Positions 11,136 to 21,332 of a stretch of DNA of 64,000 bases are shown one piece after another. This DNA comes from Sanderia malayensis (lineage: Eukaryota > Cnidaria > Scyphozoa > Semaeostomeae > Pelagiidae). Each line of letters begins with the position of its first letter. Positions within the stretch are counted from its first letter, which is position 1. The notes beneath the pieces were generated by a model. The model saw only the letters and a list, made by a program, of their open reading frames with translations. It searched no databases and was not told the DNA's origin. The position numbers were made by a program, and so were the translations under genes. Location: the NCBI GenBank assembly GCA_013076295.1, contig RQOL01000936.1:62001-126000 (forward strand), written 5' to 3'.

Positions 11136-12191
11136 ATGGCCGCGGAAAGTCAACAAGCCCCAGAAGGGTTGGTGTCAAATGCCCGAATTGAGTCTTTAGA
11201 AAGCTCGATTTCCAGTATCCAAGACACGCTACGATCTATGGCCACCGCTCACAAGGAGGCATCGGGATCTCCCTCTCCGGGTATGTCTTCTACTCCCGAT
11301 CAACCGGCAGGCCAGGCAGCCGTTCCTGTCGCCCCAAGTTTCTTAAGAGCCCAAACCTCCAACCAACCAGCGTCCCCAGCAATTTGTCCCAATCCACCAG
11401 TCGCTGGATTGTTCGCTCCGCAGACATCAGCGCCCACATGGTTCGAAAGCATTGCTAGTTTGTCCTCTGACGTTTGGAAAAGTGCCCCTCAACAGTTGTT
11501 CTCTCTTCCATCGATGCCAGCGGTTTCAGTCATGGGTGGCCTACCCCCTGTCCCGGGCTACCTGGTAGCAATGATCGAAAGAGGCGAGTTTGTTGACTTT
11601 GCGCTATTACGCTTATGCAATATTGCCTTATTACCAATGGCGTTGCCCTCAAGCCTTCAGCTGGACCACTTATTGAAAAGCACTTTGCAACCACTCATAA
11701 CTTTCGAAGACTGGGCCGAAGCCTGGGCCATCTTTGCCTCCGTCATTATTAGAAATTCCGCCGAAAAGTTACCCTCTCTACTTTCGTATTTTTTGTTAAT
11801 TGCGAAAGCGCACAGGGATGTTCCGGGACGGGGATGGCTATCTTACGATACCGCTTTTCGGAAGCAAGCAGCCAACAACCCCCAACTTTCGTGGGCAGAG
11901 ATCGATCCAACATTGTATATTTTTACGGTGCTGACCTCCGGGGTCCAACAGCCCGCTTTACCATTCAAGTCTGCACAATCCAATAATCGGCCCGGGGCCA
12001 CCTGCAACGTGTGGAATCGGGGATCATGTTCCTTTGGTAAAGGATGCCCCTACTTGCACGCCTGCGTTTTGTGCCGGGGGGATCACAAAGTTGCAGACTG
12101 CCCCTCTTCAACTTCTCGGCATGGGGATAACAGAAAAGGCCGCAGATCGCCTTCGCCACCTCCAACAAAAAAACAGCGCGCAGCAAGATGA
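11136..12191 (+). CDS. Ngaro-like gag protein
   Basis: 351 residues starting at ATG 11,136. The N-terminal third is Ser/Pro-rich and disordered. The middle (about residues 140-260) is an alpha-helical region. The C-terminus has a CCCH-like finger (CNVWNRGSCSFGKGCPYLH) followed directly by a knuckle-like cluster (CVLCRGDHKVADC), then a basic Arg/Lys tail. Gag proteins of Ngaro/DIRS elements in aquatic animals carry this type of zinc-binding C-terminus and package the RNA. The ORF is intact. It lies after repeat A1 and 48 bases before the RT frame. Confidence 0.8.
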   Translation: MAAESQQAPEGLVSNARIESLESSISSIQDTLRSMATAHKEASGSPSPGMSSTPDQPAGQAAVPVAPSFLRAQTSNQPASPAICPNPPVAGLFAPQTSAPTWFESIASLSSDVWKSAPQQLFSLPSMPAVSVMGGLPPVPGYLVAMIERGEFVDFALLRLCNIALLPMALPSSLQLDHLLKSTLQPLITFEDWAEAWAIFASVIIRNSAEKLPSLLSYFLLIAKAHRDVPGRGWLSYDTAFRKQAANNPQLSWAEIDPTLYIFTVLTSGVQQPALPFKSAQSNNRPGATCNVWNRGSCSFGKGCPYLHACVLCRGDHKVADCPSSTSRHGDNRKGRRSPSPPPTKKQRAAR

Positions 12192-12239
12192 CTAGACTTT
12201 GATATTTTAAACATTTCTACATATGTATTTGCTTTACCT

Positions 12240-13846
12240 GTGATTATCACCGCTTTGCGTGTTTATTCATGGTATGATTTTCTTCGCCATTCTTCTCACC
12301 CTGACGCTCAGTGGGTGCTTAAGGGGATTACCTTTGGTTTCGATATTGGCTTGACATCTGGGTCCCCCCGCGCAGCCGCTTGCAATTGCCTGTCCGCTTT
12401 AAAACAACCAGCGATTATTGATGCTTACATTGCGGAGGAGATTTCTCACGGCACTATGGCGGGTCCATTTGCCACATCCCCCTGGCCGTCCTTGATTACC
12501 AGTCGATTTGGGGTGATCCCCAAGTCTACACCTGGCAAATGGCGCTTAATAACAGACTTGTCCTTCCCACCTCAGCACAGTGTTAACGATTGCATCCCGG
12601 ACAGCAATGCGTCAGCATCATACTCAGGCATCCCAGACGCGGTTTCTAAAATCATGTCTCTCGGCAAGGGGGCACTAATGGCCAAATTTGACATCAGAAG
12701 GGTGTACCGTTTACTTCCAGTCCGAGAACAGGACCGTCGTTACTTAGGCATGTATTGGCAGGGCTATTATTTCGTGGATCTTGCCCTTCCATTTGGCCTG
12801 CGTTCGGCCCCTCTAATATTCACCCGCTTTGCTGACGTGTTGCAGGCAATTTTCCAGCAGCACGGATGTTCTGCCCTCATCCAGCATTATCTAGACGATT
12901 TTCTTGTTGTTGGTCAGCCAGGGACGGGGGACTGTGCGGACACACTTCAGCATTGCTTTCAAGTTTGTTCTCAACTAGGAGTGCCCCTTGCGGAGGAAAA
13001 AACCGAAGGCCCGGCCACCGAAATTTCCTTTTTGGGATTTATTCTCAATTCAGAAACACTCGAGTTGCGTTTACCAGACGATAAAGTCGAAAAAATCAAG
13101 CGCCACCTCAAAATGTGGAAAGGAAAATCTCGGGGAACGAAGTGTGAATTTTTATCTCTGATCGGCACTTTGCAGCATTGTTGCCAGGCTGTTGTTTTGG
13201 GCCGGCCATTCTTGCGCCGCTTGATTGACAGGGCGAGTTCGGTGCCGGACTTACACCATCATGTCCACTTAACAGTTTGGGAATGTGATGACATATGCTG
13301 GTGGGATACCCTCCTGTCTCAATGGAACGGCCGAAGTTTATTTTTATACCAGACCTGGTCAGAGGCGCCGACTATTAGAGTCACGTCCGACGCCGCAGGG
13401 AGTAAGGGCTTTGCAGCAATTTTTGAAAACAAATGGTTTGCAGCAGCTTGGCCTCTTAGCCTTGACCCCCTGAATATTGCAATCAAAGAACTAATTCCCA
13501 TTGTTTTGGCGGCTTGCCTTTGGGGAAACTCCTGGCAATGTAAGAGAGTAGTATTTCGATGTGACAACATGGCAGTGGTGCAATGCCTGCAACAGGGAAT
13601 GTGCAAAGAACGGCATCTGGCCTACCTGTTGCGGGAACTCTCCATTCTCGCTATTACAAAAATTTTACGTTCACCTCGGTACATATACCGGGGCGCACTA
13701 ATGTCGCAGCTGATGCCCTCTCTCGCTTCGATTTGCAGACGTTTCTCACGAGCATGCCAGACGCAGATCGAGATCCGCAGGTCATCCCCCAAGGTTATCT
13801 GAACCTGTTGTTGCTTCCGCCTTGGATCAAGGCTGGCAACATTTAA
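12240..13846 (+). pseudogene. Ngaro-like reverse transcriptase-RNase H, one frameshift
   Basis: The main frame (12,240-13,802; no convincing ATG near the start) has RT motifs in order: GKWRLITDLSFP, a MAKFDIRRVYRLLPV block, LALPFGLRSAP, the catalytic YLDDF (12,888-12,902) and SFLGFIL. RNase H begins near residue 375 (VTSDAAGSKGFAA) and continues with an IKELIPIVLA Glu region and a FRCDNMAVV Asp region. At about 13,650-13,670 the homologous RNase H tail (VHIPGRTNVAADALSRF) moves to the frame 13,583-13,846, so one frameshift breaks the polyprotein. The RT catalytic aspartates are kept. Confidence 0.88.
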
Positions 13847-14777
13847 TGGCGAACTCTCTCGCAACTAATACTCAGAAGACGTACGCATCTGCGCAAAAAC
13901 AGTTCGTTAGATGTTGTGAGAAACACGGATGCCTCAACGACCAAGGGTCTCCTCTCCCGGTTTCTGAATTGAAACTTCTTCGTTTTATTTCAAGCCTTAG
14001 CACGACCTGTAAAGCCTCGTCAATCAAGGTTTACTTGTCGGCCATCCGGGCACTCCAGCTACGTCACGGGTTTGACGACCCATTGGTCGGTAATATGCGG
14101 CTTCCCATGGCCATTCGCGGACTGCGCAGGCTACAAGCAGACCCGCCCAGACACAAAATGCCGATCACCCCTTTAGTTCTCCACATGATTAGCCTTCATT
14201 TGAACTTGACGGATGGTGACGATATAATGTTTTGGGCAGCATGCCTCACAGCTTTTTTCGGTTTTCTATGTGCCTCGGAATTTACCGTACCCCCCGAGGG
14301 ATTTCTCAAGGGCAGGCATCTAACAGTGAGCGACACTCCATCGATAAGCATCCTGTTCCGGATCGGGTTTTCATTAAATTAAAGTTTTCCAAGACCGACC
14401 AGTTTGGGCGAGGCTGTACGGTAATTTGATCTACTACCGGTTCTCCTCTTTGCCCGGTTTTGGCTCTGATGCGTTATCTACATCGTCGCGGGAACTCAAA
14501 GGGTCCTTTGTTTACTTGAGCAAATGGTGACCCCCTGACTAAACGAACTATGAATGCCAAATTGCAATCTCTTCTCCGTCTATGTGGCTGGCCGAAGACA
14601 TTTTCGTTGCACAGTTTTCGTGTAGGGGCCGCAACAACCGCGGCCTCTGTTGGCTTGCCGGACTATTTAATTCAAGCCTTAGGCCGCTGGACGAGCAGTG
14701 CCTATAAATTTTATATAAAACTACCGCAAAGCCAGCTGATTAAAGCATCGTGTGCGCTTTCACAGGCGACTCACTGA
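13822..14777 (+). pseudogene. Ngaro-like tyrosine recombinase, broken
   Basis: The N-terminal SAM-like domain and start of the catalytic domain run in one frame from 13,822. The catalytic tail is in another frame after a shift near 14,345, and that frame has in-frame stops at 14,427-14,429 and 14,516-14,518. The HxxR box is present (HSFR, 14,610-14,621). Candidate nucleophile tyrosines are in AYKFYI (14,703 and 14,712). The first catalytic arginine, normally in a GFLR-SEF context, reads Cys (14,269-14,271). In family terms this enzyme would integrate the circular cDNA. The RT and recombinase are usually translated from overlapping frames, and here the two frames overlap near 13,822-13,846. 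Confidence 0.85.
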
Positions 14778-15902
14778 ATCGAACTAACGCTAGCATTCAC
14801 GAGGACTGCCAAGGTTGTTCATCTATTATTATTGTCGTTATTTTTGTTCCTATTTTAACTTGTTGTTTGTGGCTTAAAATCTTACCGTTACTTGATAGCT
14901 TTTTTTTTTGTTTTTTGTTTGTCTTGCCCACCTTGTTCATTCAGTTCTTCTCAGTAATTTCAGTCCTCGCGGAGTTTAGTCGTAAATTCTACAGCATGAG
15001 TACCTGGTTGACAGGTAGTGTGTAAAATTCCTTGCCGAGTGGGCAATCATAATAATAAGCACGTGTTCGGACGTCGTTGAAGGTACTGAACAACAACAAC
15101 AACAACAACATAAAACAAAGGAAAAAGCGTTCGGACCTCGTTGAGGGTACTGAGCAACAAAATGCAAAGCGTTCGGACCACATTGATGGTACTGAACAAG
15201 AAAGAAAATACCACCGTAGAACATGTCATTGGCTTTTAGTTTCTTATGAGGTTGCCGGCGGCTGCCAGGTGGTGTCGTCTGTAAGGGGCCTCGAAAAAAG
15301 CGTTCGGACCACATTGATGGTACTGAACAACAAAATGCAAAGCGTTCGGACCACATTGGTGGTACTGAACAAAAAAGAAAATACCACCGTAGAACATGTC
15401 ATTGGCTTTTAGTTTCTTCTGAGGTTGCCGGCGGCTGCCAGGTGGTGTCGTCTGTAAGGGGCCTCGAAAAAAGCGTTCGGACCACATTGATGGTACTGAA
15501 CAACAAAATACAAAGCATTCGGACCACAGTGATGGTACTGAACAAAAACAAATACCACCGTAGAACATGCCACTCTTTCGGGCTTGTATGGCCTTATGCC
15601 TGCAGTCCTTTTGGCTTTTGGTTTCTTTATGAGGTTGCCGGCGGCTGCCAGGTGGTGTCGTCTGTAAGGGGCCTCCATTATTATTTATTATTATTTCGGT
15701 ATAATTTGTTTAGCCTTACCATTTGTTCCTGACCTGCCATTTTCTAGGTGTTATTGTTTGGAGGGGAGAGAAATTGTTGCCCGCCCTCATATTGAACTTC
15801 TGACATACTTATTGGATATTAGAGAGATACCTTAGATATAAGAAGATATAGATAAGAAAAATTTACGTTTGTGATTTCGATGGGCTCACATGCGTTCTGT
15901 GG
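14778..15902. other. 3' non-coding part of the Ngaro-like element
   Basis: AT-rich start (14,790-15,010) followed by the tandem repeat block described separately and about 200 bp of sequence leading to repeat B1. ORFs on either strand here repeat the same peptide and are products of the tandem repeat. Confidence 0.6.
15071..15680. repeat. Tandem repeat block, about 173-211 bp units
   Basis: A composite unit contains GCGTTCGGACCACATTGATG followed by GTACTGAACAA, then a CACCGTAGAACATG segment, then a GAGGTTGCCGGCGGCTGCCA segment. The last segment begins at 15,248, 15,421 and 15,632, so the spacing is 173 and 211 bp, the longer one carrying an insertion. Internal short repeats of the GCGTTCGGACC motif occur about every 40-55 bp. 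It lies in the untranslated 3' part of the Ngaro-like element. Confidence 0.85.
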
Positions 15903-16005
15903 CGGAATGGTTTTCGGAATCGGAATCACCGACCGTAAATGCCTTTCTCTACTCAAGCAATCCGGGCCGGTAGGCTAACCGCCCAATTTCTTGAGATAAC
16001 ATTAA
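15903..16005 (+). repeat. Split direct repeat B1 of the Ngaro-like element
   Basis: 103 bp from CGGAATGGTTTTCGG to GAGATAACATTAA, identical by eye to B2 at 16,404-16,506. It abuts repeat A2 directly. Confidence 0.92.
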
Positions 16006-16309
16006 ATGCTGGTTAATCCAAAAATTAAGCAGGGTTAACGTGCGAAAGATAATTGCCTATTGCGTGGCTGCCAATATACTGTATCTACTTGCCAAGTCGG
16101 AGGCAAGCTGCCATACACAGCTCATCAACATACTGGTGAGACTTGGGGGCCCATTAGAACTGTCAATTATCAGTCTCGTGCGGCTTGTTTGACGAACGGC
16201 GCACATGCGCAGAAAGTATTATTAGACTACACCCTAAGGCATATAGTTGTGCGTTAAGTAACCTGTTCAATCATTGTTCGCTGGAGCTCATAGCAATAGC
16301 ATAATTTCT
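16006..16309 (+). repeat. Split direct repeat A2 of the Ngaro-like element
   Basis: 304 bp copy of A1. B1-A2 are contiguous, which marks the internal junction from which the circular intermediate is normally copied. Confidence 0.92.
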
Positions 16310-16403
16310 CCCTCCCTCCCTGTTCCCCTCTATTGTTTTTTGAGTTATTTCATCATCATTTCGCAGTTTAGCCGTCCGGTTAAAGTCTGCCTGGTGTACC
16401 AGC

Positions 16404-16506
16404 CGGAATGGTTTTCGGAATCGGAATCACCGACCGTAAATGCCTTTCTCTACTCAAGCAATCCGGGCCGGTAGGCTAACCGCCCAATTTCTTGAGATAA
16501 CATTAA
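16404..16506 (+). repeat. Split direct repeat B2, right end of the Ngaro-like element
   Basis: 103 bp copy of B1. Helentron coding sequence resumes immediately after it (TCA CAG GTT AAT ... in the helicase frame), which fixes the right end. Confidence 0.92.
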
Positions 16507-18094
16507 TCACAGGTTAATACAGTTGTAAAAAACCATCAAATGACTGATTTTGAGTTCCTTGACAAAATGAGAACTTTGAACAAAGAACAGATAGAGTTTT
16601 TCTACCAGGTCCTTTATTCAGTGAAGATAGGCAATGAACCCCTCAAGATCTTTTTAAGTGGTGGTGCAGGAGTTGGTAAAAGCTGGGTTTTGAATTTGTT
16701 GTATGAAGCATTATTGAGGTTTCTTAATAAGCAATCAGGAGAAAACCCTGATGATATCAAGGTCATTAAGATTGCTCCAACTGGCAAGGTTGCATTTCAT
16801 ATAAGAGGCAGTACTATTCATTAATCTTTCTTAATACCAGTAACACAAGGATTCAAGTACAAGGCACTTGACAGTGACAGACTTAACACAATGAGAAAGT
16901 TATATGGTAAGTTGGAAATAGTTTTCATTGACGAAATTTCAATGGTGGGTAGTGGTCTGTTTAACTTCTTGAATCATCGTCTGCAACAAATTATGGGGAA
17001 ACCAGACCATTTTGGTGGATTAACTGTAATTGCCGTTGGTGATCCTTTCCAACTTCAACCAGTTTTCAACAGGTGGATATTTGAAAGTGCATTACCAATC
17101 AATACCTGGGAACAATGTTTTGAATTTTGCGAACTTACCACAGTCATGAGACAGAAGGATGATAAACACTTTGCTGAACTTCTTAATCGTGTGCGGGAAG
17201 GAAATCACACAGAAGAAGACATATGTCAACTTAACAAAAGAGTATGTAAAGTTGGATGTATGGAAAATAATGATCGTCTAACAATTACACATTTGTTTAT
17301 GACTAATGCTTCTTTTAATTCATTTAATGAAACAACATACAGAAATTCAACTGGTGACAAAGTAATAGTGAGGGCCATAAACATTTTTAATAGGGGACAT
17401 GAAAGAGGAAGTAAAGGAAAAGCTGCTGGCCAAAATACCTATCGATCCAACAAAGACCATGGGATTACACAGAGACTTGCCTCTTGTTGTAGGGTTAAAG
17501 TATGATCTGACTTTGAATGTTAATGTTGCAGATGGTTTAACAAATGGTGCAGAATGTACTATCAAGAAGATAGATTACAGAATAGCAAATTCTAACAGCC
17601 CAAGCATTATTTGGGTACAGTTTTTGGAAAATTTTGTTGGCATGAATCAGAGACAGCAATACAGAAATTTGCGAGATGCAAGTATACACAATGATTGGAC
17701 ACCAATTTTTGAAGTAAAAAGGCAATTCAATTCATATAAGAACAGTCAAGTTCACTTTCTTCGGCGGAAGTTCCCACTGAGGCAGGCTTCAGCAAAAACG
17801 ATTCACAGATGCCAAGGTGATACATTAAAGCAAGCTGTTGTTAACTTTTCAGGCAGACCAAGGAACCATATGCATTATGTTGGGCTTAGTAGAGTATGTA
17901 ATTTAAATGAATTGGTTATTGAAGATTTGAATGCAGACAAGATATGTGTCAGTCAAAAAGTTAAGGCAGAGATGCAGCGCTTAAGAGCAACGTGTAAATA
18001 CACACCATGCCTGCCATTGCTAGATTCATTTCAAGGAAGCATAAAGATCCTTTTTCACAATGTGAGATCATTGCCATTACCCATACATACATAG
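16507..18094 (+). pseudogene. Helentron Pif1-type helicase domain
   Basis: This continues the Rep gene after the Ngaro-like insertion. Walker A is GGAGVGKS (16,660-16,683). An in-frame TAA at 16,822-16,824 interrupts the frame. Walker B is DEISMV, followed by a GDPFQLQPV motif (frame 16,891-17,505). Near 17,390 the reading shifts to frame 17,399-18,094, which holds the C-terminal helicase motifs (DGLTNGAECT, KTIHRCQGDTL, HYVGLSRV). Total defects: one stop and one frameshift, besides the large insertion. The helicase would unwind the strand during rolling-circle transposition. The C-terminus runs on as FHNVRSLP, the start of the endonuclease domain. Confidence 0.88.
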
Positions 18095-18148
18095 ATACAT
18101 ACATTTTTTATTTGATAACGCAGGTTAATAATGGCTACAATACTGTAG

Positions 18149-18760
18149 ATGTGGACCATGAAAGATCTCTCATACAATTTAAATGTCAATGCTGCAGATA
18201 TAAATATTTTTGTAGAAACGAATCTAACCACTGCACACAAGAATGAAAATTTCCAAATTCATGATTTTGAGCTCTTCAGAAATGATGACATCAGTGATAG
18301 AGGAAACTATGGCACTGTTTTTTATATGCATAAACATTTGCTGTTAGCAGCAGAACCATGCAGACAAAATATAAATAGTGTAGAAGTAACATTTTGCATT
18401 CTTAGCAGGCCAATTGCAAATTTATATGTTGTTGGTGTTTATAGATCTTCATTGAAAGTTCCTTTCACTGAACTGAATAATGCTATGCATTTTATCAATC
18501 ATGAAATTATTAGAAACAATGCAGCACTTGTTTTCGGCGATTTCAACATAAACTTATTAGATACTAAAGCACCGCAGTCTGTGAATTTTGTATTCAATAT
18601 GAAACAAAGTGGCTTTGTGCAGTTGATCAACACAGTGACAACAGATTATGGGTCTCTTTTGGATCATGTTTATACTAATGTCCCATACCTTGTGAGTGAT
18701 GCAGTAGTCATGGAATCATATTTTTCTGATCACAAGCCAATAGTAGTTGCCTTGAAGTGA
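18149..18760 (+). pseudogene. Helentron EEP endonuclease domain
   Basis: 203 residues of an apurinic-type endonuclease fold: INIFVETNL (metal-binding Glu), a VFGDFNINLL motif, a LLDHVYTN segment and the C-terminal SDHKPIVVAL with catalytic Asp-His. It starts with the FHNVRSLP segment at about 18,050 in the helicase frame. Between them, 18,080-18,148 contains a low-complexity ATACATAC insertion and stops, so the fusion is broken. An endonuclease behind a Rep-helicase distinguishes Helentrons from canonical Helitrons. Confidence 0.85.
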
Positions 18761-18846
18761 AACAATATACGTAAAAATGCATTACTTTTGTAAACCTTGT
18801 TCCAGTGCTTTTTTAATTAACTGTCCTGTTCTTTTTTCTTCAGAAA

Positions 18847-19607
18847 ATGGAAAATGAAAATGGCAGAGCTTCAGGTGAGTAGCTAAATATTTAAATCTAC
18901 CTTTTGATAGTATTTATAAAGAGCTGATGTGAACTTTGGGTAAATGCCCTTCACTTGCTCAATATATATTGAACCTAATAGACCCTTCTTTATACAAGAA
19001 TTTTTTTGGATAGTTCTGATACAACAGAAACATTTTATGATAATGTATCTATAGTAGGTTTTCTTGTGTTTCTTTGGTGTGCACTAAGTAAGTATTATTA
19101 GACATCTTTTTCGAGCTGCAAATTGCTTTCTCACAGTGGAAATCTGACATTCAATACATTTTGTTCATGTTAGCAGGAAACTTTGTATGCATTGACTATA
19201 CATGTTAATTCATTTCAGGATACATACACTCATTGTCTCCTGTGAAGAGATCCAGAAAAAACAACTACTACTATGATTTTGCCCTGCAAGTCAGCCCCAC
19301 AAAGGTCAGGAGGGTTGTTGGATTCAATGCTGATGCCCATGCCACATCGCAGCAGGCTCAGACATCAAAGCATGCAGTAGAACTAAAGAATGTTAAGGAA
19401 TCAGATACTAATGATGCACTTATTTTCAACCAGCTATCAACTGTGCAGTTGCAACCAACCTCTGGGATATCATTTGACTACAAAGGAACGGATTCTTTCT
19501 CAATTGACACAGCAGCTCCCATCCAAGCAATGGAAATAAGTATTTCATCTAATATTACTATTCTGCGATGTCACGTGATGACGCACTTTCCCTCCCAAAA
19601 ACAATAG
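18847..19607 (+). CDS. RPA-like protein, 5' exons (Helentron-associated)
   Basis: A first small exon starts at ATG 18,847 and ends at 18,874 with a consensus donor (TCAG/GTGAGT). The matching acceptor is at 19,217-19,218 (TTTCAG), and the second exon begins at 19,219. The two halves of a glycine codon join correctly across this intron. Exon 2 encodes SLSPVKRSRKNN and YYYDFALQ, the start of an OB-fold like those of RPA large-subunit homologues carried by Helitrons. Its end is not fixed; a GT at 19,540 is possible but is out of phase with the downstream exon acceptors I tested. The encoded protein would bind single-stranded DNA during transposition. No ATG lies at the start of the longer open frame. 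Confidence 0.65.
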
Positions 19608-20313
19608 ATTCGACCCGAAACAATAGGTCGAACGCCCCAAAACAATGGGCCGAAACGGCGAACGGTGTAATCACAAAGGCTTTTTTGTTTGTGAGTAAAT
19701 GGCAATGAAATTCACACTGAATGTTTACTTTATTAATTTAACCAGGGTAATGGATTTTGTTTTTCGATTTTCTCCTGAAATTTTGAATTATTCCACTAAT
19801 TATTCTGCTAATTGTGCTATCACGAAAAAACTACGGTTTACGCTGGCGAAACTTCCAAATTCGCGTTTGGAACTCCATTTTCGAACAGAGTATTCGCTCT
19901 TCACGGGACCCGTTTCGCCTTTTCCTGCAATTTGATTGGCTCTTTTCGCGACTTCACGTGAACAGTCACGTGTATTTCGTTATCATGCAAATTTGCCCTC
20001 GGGTTGAACAGCAGGTACTTTTGAAGAAGACGTGTGTTTTTTTTTTCAACACAAAGGATAACTGGGCGCCTTTCAAAGTGTTTTACGACCTGAATTATCT
20101 TTGTAAAGACTTGCTAATTGTTTGAGAGACCTCTGGAAAATTACAGGAAACAATTGAGAACACAGGTGATAGCTTTGTTTTGTTTTTTGAGTGAGATAGT
20201 TGTAGTTTAGGTAGTAGACGACCGCCATTGTTGCTTCCGCATGCTTGCGACGCTTAGGCCTAATGTAAATAAGCCCAAAGTTTTAACAAACAAATTATGA
20301 TAAGGGGTTATCA
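19608..20313. other. Non-coding stretch between RPA exons, before the satellite
   Basis: Contains three spaced short repeats near 19,600-19,650 (AAAACAAT followed by GA/GG and a TCGA- or CCGA-like motif) and small ORFs without features. It is probably intron or inserted sequence interrupting the RPA-like gene. Confidence 0.4.
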
Positions 20314-21260
20314 GGCGAGCGAAGCGAGCCAAACTGTTGCAAGAGGAGTAGGCAGAGGCATGAGCGAAGCGAATGCAGCGCACGAAGTGCGCCCTATCAG
20401 TCAATGTTTCTTGATAATAGATAGACAGGCGAGCGCAGCGAGCTAACCCATTGTACGTGGGGTTGAAAGAGGCATGAGCGAAGCGAATGCAGTGCACGAA
20501 GTGCGCCCTATCAGTCAATGTTTCTTGATAATATATAGACAGGCGAGCGCAGCGAGCTAACCCGCTGTACGTGGGGTTGATAGAGGCATGAGCGAAGCGA
20601 ATGCAGCGCACGAAGTGCGCCCTATCAGTCAATGTTTCTTGATAATAGATAGACAGGCGAGCGCAGCGAGCTAACCCATTGTAAGTGGGGTTGAAAGGGG
20701 CATGAGCGTTAGCGAATGCAGCGCACGAAGTGCGCCCTATCAGTCAATGTTTCTTGATAATAGATAGACAGGCGAGCGCAGCGAGCTAACCCACTGTACG
20801 TGGGGTTGAAAGAGGCATGAGCGAAGCGAATGCAGCGCACGAAGTGTGCCTTATCAGTCAATGTTTCTTGATAACAGATAGACAGGCGAGCGCAGCGAGC
20901 TAACCCATTGTACGTGGGGTTGAAAGAGGCATGAGCGAAGCGAATGCAGCGCACGAAGTGCGCCCTATTAGTCAATGTTTCTTGATTATAGATAGACAGG
21001 CGAGCGCAGCGAGCTAACCCATTGTAAGTGGGGTTGAAAGGGGCATGAGCGTCAGCGAATGTAGCGCACGAAGTGCGGCAACCATAGGCGAGCGCAGCGA
21101 GCTAACCCATTGTAGTGGGGTAGAAAGGGGTATGAGCGTTAGCGAGTGCAGCGCACGAAGTGCGCCAACCATAGGCGAGCGCAGCGAGCTAACCCATTGT
21201 AAGTGGGGTAGAAAGGGGCATGAGCGTGAGCAAATGCAGCGCACGAAGTGCGCCAAACAG
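20314..21260. repeat. 114-bp satellite array with hairpin core
   Basis: The GGCGAGCGCAGCGAGC motif starts at about 20,314, 20,428, 20,542, 20,656, 20,771, 20,885 and 20,999 (114-115 bp apart), then at 21,087 and 21,173 with shorter units of about 87 bp. Each unit contains GCGCACGAAGTGCGC, a perfect 6-bp stem with a 3-base loop. Because 114 is divisible by three, minus-strand ORFs run through the array with a 38-residue repeat. A diverged echo (GCGAACGAGCGAAGCGAG) lies at about 21,290-21,307. Confidence 0.92.
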
Positions 21261-21332
21261 ATTAAGCCTTTTTTACTTGACGGGCTGGGGCGAACGAGCG
21301 AAGCGAGTGATGACCCCTAGTCACTGCAGACA

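Larger units (their letters stand above)
10642..16506 (+). mobile_element. Ngaro-like tyrosine-recombinase retrotransposon with split direct repeats
   Basis: The element interrupts the Helentron Rep-helicase gene: coding sequence stops at GTYP before 10,642 and resumes after 16,506. It has gag-like, RT-RNase H and tyrosine recombinase genes, and repeats in the order A1 (10,642-10,945), genes, B1 (15,903-16,005), A2 (16,006-16,309), B2 (16,404-16,506). This A1-B1-A2-B2 layout is the hallmark of Ngaro/PAT-type DIRS-order elements. No DAM-like methyltransferase is seen, which favours Ngaro. No target-site duplication is evident, as expected for recombinase-mediated insertion. Confidence 0.9.

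Noticed and set aside
14976..15732. Several overlapping ORFs on both strands repeating the same peptide
   Set aside because: They are read-throughs of the tandem repeat in the Ngaro-like element's 3' part.
20207..20975. Minus-strand repeat proteins of 141 and 88 codons
   Set aside because: The 38-residue repeat follows from the 114-bp satellite unit being divisible by three; there is no start, domain or neighbour to support coding.
19540..21330. Exact splice join of the RPA-like 5' and 3' parts
   Set aside because: A donor at 19,540 and acceptors at 21,320, 21,329 or 21,338 do not keep the frame; the junction is left open.
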